Shown here one piece after another: positions 6,324 through 9,857 of a stretch of DNA of 9,857 nt. Under the pieces are notes generated by a model, which saw nothing but the letters and a program-made list of their open reading frames with translations, was not told where the DNA came from and made no database searches. Source of the DNA: an uncultured Phycisphaerales bacterium (GTDB lineage Bacteria; Planctomycetota; Phycisphaerae; Phycisphaerales; UBA1924). Where the stretch lies: positions 1-9,857 of the forward strand of contig CALFMQ010000469.1 of assembly GCA_937879825.1 (NCBI GenBank), written 5' to 3'. The first letter of the stretch is position 1. Every line of letters starts with the position of its first letter. The position numbers and the translations under genes were made by a program.

Positions 6324-9041
6324 CTACTCACCGATCACGACCCGGAGTCCGACATACGAAGGATCGTCGGTCGAACGCCGGTCGCGCGCATCGCCCGGGC
6401 GATCGGCGCTCGGGCCGGTGATGACGCCCCGCCCGCCTTCATCGGTCGCCCACTCCGCGGCATTCCCATCGAGATCGAAGACCATGACGCCCGCTTCACC
6501 CGAGCCGGGCATCGAGCCGACACGCTTGAGCAGAGCACCCGGCCGCAACTCCGTGAGAACCAAGGCGAGCCGGTCGCGGTCGTCGGGTGTGACGCCGTAC
6601 CCCGCCCAGTAATCAAGCGTGTTGCCGGATCCGCTTCCCCAAGCGCCGGCGGCGTCGGCGAGGGAGTCGGACTCGTCCGCGGTCATCAGCCGGACCGGGT
6701 CGTTGAGCGTGCTCGCGAGCCACGCGGCGTACGCCCTGGCGCGCTCGAAGCCGACCCCAGTCACCGGGTAGTCGCCCATGTCGGGCGGATACGTAAACGC
6801 AACATCGAACGCCGCCCATTGCGCGTTGGTGATCTCGAATCGTGACACGCGCACCGACCCGAACTCGACGAACTCCGGGATGAGCACCCCGCCATTCAAC
6901 TCGCCGAAACGACCGCCCGATGAAGCGGCACGCCCGATCTCGCGCAGTTGCGCCAGCGGCGCGGACTCATCCAAGGCGTCATTCGTCGGCTCCGCCCTGT
7001 TGAACAGGTACCGGTCGAGCCACGCGAGTTCCTCTTCCACCTTGCGACGCTGATGAGCGATCTTTCGGAGCCCGTGCGGCTCACCGGGGAAGAGCACCAG
7101 GCGCGTCGGCGCTTTGCCGATCTGCTGGAGCGCTCGAAACAACGACCACGACTGGCTCGGCGGGACATTCCGGTCCTCGGTACCGGTCAGGACGATCGTC
7201 GGCGTGGTCACGCGGTCGAGGCGGAAGAACGCGCTCCGCTCGATGTACCGGTCCAGTTGTTCCCACGGCGGGCCGCCGAAGAAATAGTTATCGAACGCGG
7301 CACCAAAGTCCACGTTCCCCCAATCGGAGATGAACTCCACGTCACCAGCGCCCAGACACGCCGCCTTCCAGCGCGTCGAGCGCGTGATCATCGCCGCCCC
7401 GAGAATCGCGCCGTTGCTCCACCCCGAAATCGCAAGGCGATCGGGATCGACCAATCCTTGCGCGATCAGGTGATCCACGCCCCTCTCGCAGTCCTCGACA
7501 TCGATCGTCAGGTAGTTCCCATCCCCGAGCGACTCGGCGAACTCGATGCCATACCCGGATGATCCGTGATAGTTCGGCTCGAGCACGAACGCGCCGCGCT
7601 CGCGCCAGGCAAGCGTCGGATACGACCATCGGTTCGTCCATTCATCGAGCGACGCACCGAGCGGCCCGCCGTGCGGCGCGAGGATCAGCGGGTACTTCTT
7701 GTCCGCCTCGAACCCGATGGGGTAATGCAGGACACCCTCGATGCGTTCGCCCCGCGCGCCCTCCCACCAGATCGGCTCGACCCGCCCCGTGTCCCGATCG
7801 CGCCAATCCTTGTTGAGTTCGGCGATGGGGGTCAGTTGAGGGAACTCGCGCGTCCCAGTCACATTCCGGATGAACGACACGCTCGAGATGGTCTCGGGCG
7901 TCACCGCGGAAGATGTGGAGACAAGCAGCGTGGCGATAGACTTCGCAGCGCTCGCCAACTCGTGCACGCATCCGCGCGGGGCGAGGTCGAATGTCCGCGC
8001 TTCCCATGCTTGGCCCCGCCGATCAATCCGTGCCACGCGGGAACGGGTCCCGTCTTCGTAGACGATGTGCACACCGCCCTCGTACGGATCGATGTCGTAA
8101 ATGTACCCCTTGTCGATGCCTTCGTTGATCACCGTCGCGGTGCTGTCAGCAAAGTTGTAGAACGCGAGACGAGAAACGCCCATCATCATGTACCGCGGGT
8201 GCGTGCTGTGCAGATACTCAAAATAAAACCCGGTGTCGTCGGGAGACCACGCGATCCCGTAGTACACGCGGGGCTCCTCCGCCATCAGCCGCGTCATCCC
8301 GCCTGTCTCAAGATCCACCATCATCAGGCGCGGGCGGACTTTGTCGTCGAACTCCGAGCTGAGCGAGGTGTTCTCGATCACCACCGCGCGCGTGCCGTCA
8401 GGAGAGACCGAAAACGACTGAATCCACCCGGCGTTCTCCGTCAAGCGGATGGCATCGCCCGACTCGGCATTCACCCTGAATAATCGCGTGCGCGGCTCAT
8501 CGTCCGGACTCTCCACCACGATCGTGTCGTCGTTCGCGTCCTCAAGCGTGGTCTCGCGCAGCGTCTTCCCATCGCTCGCCAATACGACCATCGTGTCGCC
8601 GGCCGCCCACTCGAACCCCTCGATATCGCGAATAAAGTCGGTCACGCAGCGCGCCTCGCCGCCGTCGACAGGGATCACCCAGACCTGCGTCGAGGCCGCG
8701 TCCTCATCGTTCGGGTGCCCGCGATCGCTCAGAAACGCGATCAGCGCCGAGTCGGGTGAGAACTTCGGAGACCACGCCGACGTCACGCCCCGCGTGAGTT
8801 GTCGAGTCGTTCCCGCGTCCAATCTCGCCAATCGAATCGAACTGATCTTCGTCGCCTCGCCCTTGAGCGTGACGATCTCGCTCTGCGACCATGCGCCCCA
8901 GGCGCCGTCGGGAGACATCGCCAGTTCGCTGGCGGCCTCGCCGCCGACGACATCGTCCACGGTCCATTCCCCGGCGCAGGCGACGCCGGAGAGCAGCAGC
9001 ACGCCGATCATGAGCCACGCCGACCGCATCGATCGAGTCAT
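6324..9041 (-). CDS. Exported S9 (prolyl-oligopeptidase family) peptidase fused to a C-terminal SUMF1/FGE-like domain
   Basis: A 905-residue predicted secreted serine peptidase. Residues 1-23 are a Sec signal peptide (basic start, hydrophobic LMIGVLLLSGV, likely cleavage after ACA). Residues from about 30 to 400 look like a beta-propeller of PD40-type repeats (SAWSPKFSPDSALIAFLSD, FSVSPDGTRAV, IAWSPDDTGFYFEY). Residues from about 415 to 682 are the alpha/beta-hydrolase domain, with nucleophile Ser542 in GWSNG, Asp623 in GTEDRNVP and His656 in GEPHG, so the catalytic triad is complete. Upstream, APHGGP (455-460) and GSSGYG (493-498) match the S9C/acylaminoacyl-peptidase style. After a linker, residues from about 713 to 905 resemble a compact formylglycine-generating-enzyme (SUMF1) domain: FEITNAQWAAF, YPVTGVGFERARAYAAWL, LDGNAAEWATDEGGRG and the ending YVGLRVV. 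It has no cysteine, so it is unlikely to oxidise sulfatases. I chose ATG 9041 over an upstream in-frame ATG at 9173 because it begins the signal peptide and has GGAGA (9048-9052, complement) 6 bases ahead. It follows the manC-like gene by 20 bases. Confidence 0.9.
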   Translation of the reverse strand: MTRSMRSAWLMIGVLLLSGVACAGEWTVDDVVGGEAASELAMSPDGAWGAWSQSEIVTLKGEATKISSIRLARLDAGTTRQLTRGVTSAWSPKFSPDSALIAFLSDRGHPNDEDAASTQVWVIPVDGGEARCVTDFIRDIEGFEWAAGDTMVVLASDGKTLRETTLEDANDDTIVVESPDDEPRTRLFRVNAESGDAIRLTENAGWIQSFSVSPDGTRAVVIENTSLSSEFDDKVRPRLMMVDLETGGMTRLMAEEPRVYYGIAWSPDDTGFYFEYLHSTHPRYMMMGVSRLAFYNFADSTATVINEGIDKGYIYDIDPYEGGVHIVYEDGTRSRVARIDRRGQAWEARTFDLAPRGCVHELASAAKSIATLLVSTSSAVTPETISSVSFIRNVTGTREFPQLTPIAELNKDWRDRDTGRVEPIWWEGARGERIEGVLHYPIGFEADKKYPLILAPHGGPLGASLDEWTNRWSYPTLAWRERGAFVLEPNYHGSSGYGIEFAESLGDGNYLTIDVEDCERGVDHLIAQGLVDPDRLAISGWSNGAILGAAMITRSTRWKAACLGAGDVEFISDWGNVDFGAAFDNYFFGGPPWEQLDRYIERSAFFRLDRVTTPTIVLTGTEDRNVPPSQSWSLFRALQQIGKAPTRLVLFPGEPHGLRKIAHQRRKVEEELAWLDRYLFNRAEPTNDALDESAPLAQLREIGRAASSGGRFGELNGGVLIPEFVEFGSVRVSRFEITNAQWAAFDVAFTYPPDMGDYPVTGVGFERARAYAAWLASTLNDPVRLMTADESDSLADAAGAWGSGSGNTLDYWAGYGVTPDDRDRLALVLTELRPGALLKRVGSMPGSGEAGVMVFDLDGNAAEWATDEGGRGVITGPSADRPGDARDRRSTDDPSYVGLRVVIGE

Positions 9042-9047
9042 CGGAAG

Positions 9048-9052
9048 TCTCC
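9048..9052 (-). promoter_or_regulatory. Shine-Dalgarno GGAGA that fixes the peptidase start
   Basis: GGAGA on the - strand lies 6 bases before the ATG at 9041, inside the 20-base gap after the manC stop. It supports this ATG, which opens a good signal peptide, over the in-frame ATG at 9173 within manC. Confidence 0.65.
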
Positions 9053-9061
9053 GAAAGTCGA

Positions 9062-9857
9062 TTACTTCAATTCCTCGGGCAGCTCCGCGTGCAGCGCCTT
9101 GAGCCGCTCCGCTTTGTCCCTCGGCATCACAAGTGTCGCGCCTTTGGTTCGCACAACCACCATCCCCTCGCACCCGAGCAGCGCCACCAAGTGCCCATCG
9201 TCCTCAGCATTGACGATCAGTGAGTCCCGGCACTCGTGCGCGATCGTCGACCCGACACGCGCGTTTCCTCGCGCATCCGCGTCGAGCGTCTGCGCGAAAC
9301 TGGGCCAGCTGCCCACGTCGAGCCAGTCCACCCTCATTGGCGCGACGCACACCGACACCGATCCGTCCGTTTCTTTCGCGGCGTTCTCCATCACCGCGTA
9401 GTCCACGCTGATCTTGGGAAGCGTCGGGTACACGCGCTCAATCGTCCGCTGCTGGTCCTTTGTGCCCCATGACCGCGCAATCTCGCAAAGCCCCCGATGC
9501 GAATCGGGCAGGTACCGCTCCAGGCAGCGCATGAAGGTCGCAGCGCTCCACACGAACATCCCCGAGTTCCACCCGAACCCGCCCTCTCGAAGGTACGACT
9601 CCGCGGTCGCCAGATCGGGCTTCTCGACGAACTTCTCCGCTCCGAACGCGCTTCCTTCAAATCCCGCGATCGCGTTGCCGCGCTGCACATACCCGAACCC
9701 CGTCGCCGGGTAGGTCGGTTCGATCGCGAAAGTCACCAAACGACGCGCATCATCCTCGACCAGTCTGAAACCGATATCCAGCACACGCGCAAACTCGTCG
9801 GCCGGTTCGATGATGTGATCCGCCGTCAGCACCGCGAACACCGCGTCCTTGTCCTGC
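9062..9857 (-). CDS. manC: Mannose-1-phosphate guanylyltransferase, N terminus cut by the window edge
   Basis: This enzyme makes GDP-mannose from mannose-1-phosphate and GTP, the mannose donor for surface polysaccharides and glycolipids. Visible are 264 C-terminal residues. About 90, including the nucleotide-binding GGxGTRLWP loop, lie beyond the window. Recognisable motifs, numbered from the first visible residue: TADHII (11-16, the usual P-A-D-H site, with T for P), YPATGFGYVQRG (49-60), the FVEKP signature (76-80), WNSGMFVW (96-103), SVDYAVME (150-157) and DWLDVGSW (177-184). These are the typical order and spacing of the type II sugar nucleotidyltransferase GMP family. The protein ends after the GMP core and a short beta-helix-like part. 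It has no fused phosphomannose isomerase domain, so it is the single-function form. A GTG at 9841 lies inside the conserved core and is not the start. Stop TAA is the complement of 9062-9064. The S9 peptidase gene follows after 20 bases, very likely in the same operon. Confidence 0.92.
   Translation of the reverse strand, partial: QDKDAVFAVLTADHIIEPADEFARVLDIGFRLVEDDARRLVTFAIEPTYPATGFGYVQRGNAIAGFEGSAFGAEKFVEKPDLATAESYLREGGFGWNSGMFVWSAATFMRCLERYLPDSHRGLCEIARSWGTKDQQRTIERVYPTLPKISVDYAVMENAAKETDGSVSVCVAPMRVDWLDVGSWPSFAQTLDADARGNARVGSTIAHECRDSLIVNAEDDGHLVALLGCEGMVVVRTKGATLVMPRDKAERLKALHAELPEELK

Noticed and set aside
6315..6845. Open frame on the + strand starting with a GTGA overlap at the end of the MCE gene
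   Set aside because: It looks like a coupled gene, but it is antisense to the SUMF1-like domain, whose motifs are recognisable on the - strand. The product is Arg/Gly/Val-rich without features.
7566..8483. 305-residue open frame on the + strand antisense to the peptidase
   Set aside because: A shadow of the S9 propeller and hydrolase coding sequence. Its composition is typical of a reverse frame, and no motif is visible.
8976..9041. Possible lipoprotein signal in the S9 peptidase (GVAC before the mature part)
   Set aside because: The -3 position is Gly instead of Leu/Val/Ile, while ACA just after fits signal peptidase I. A soluble exported form is more likely.
9042..9173. 44-residue longer start of the S9 peptidase
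   Set aside because: The extension overlaps the end of manC, is low-complexity (Gly/Ala/Arg), and would bury the signal peptide. A Shine-Dalgarno sequence favours ATG 9041.
1..9857. Defence system, CRISPR, mobile element or biosynthetic cluster
   Set aside because: No repeat array, transposase, integrase, nuclease or synthase motif was seen on either strand. The recognisable genes are respiration, metal export, lipid transport, sugar-nucleotide and peptidase genes.

Overview
This is a GC-rich bacterial window packed with genes, almost without intergenic space. Four complete genes and one partial gene lie on the + strand (positions 2-6318). One complete and one partial gene lie on the - strand (6324-9857). 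I see no rRNA, tRNA, CRISPR array, insertion sequence or phage gene. An MCE/Mla-type lipid transport pair implies a cell with two membranes. The short NuoG, the PD40/S9 peptidase and the SUMF1-like fusion fit a planctomycete-like organism, perhaps of the Phycisphaerae, but this is an impression from protein style. No marker gene proves it.

Left part (2-1920): the 3' end of nuoG, the iron-sulfur subunit of respiratory complex I, is followed with a 4-base GTGA overlap by a small uncharacterised gene. No nuoH follows, so the nuo cluster either ends or is interrupted here.

Centre (2007-6318): a P1B-4-type metal-exporting ATPase (SPC in the transmembrane metal site, HEGGT near the C terminus, no N-terminal metal-binding domain). 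After 30 bases comes an Mla/Mkl-type ABC ATPase, and one base after that a long MCE-domain protein. The last two are the energising and substrate-carrying parts of an envelope lipid transporter. The expected MlaE-type permease is not in the window.

Right part (9857-6324, - strand): the C-terminal three quarters of a mannose-1-phosphate guanylyltransferase, which makes GDP-mannose for glycans. Twenty bases later comes an exported prolyl-oligopeptidase-type S9 peptidase. This enzyme carries an unusual extra C-terminal domain resembling the formylglycine-generating-enzyme (SUMF1) fold but without any cysteine. The + and - strand operons converge with only 5 bases between their stop codons.

Most of the window is housekeeping and envelope biology. 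I did not find a clear new system. The most unusual items are the S9-SUMF1-like fusion, the permease-less MCE pair with long extensions, and the small gene overlapping nuoG.
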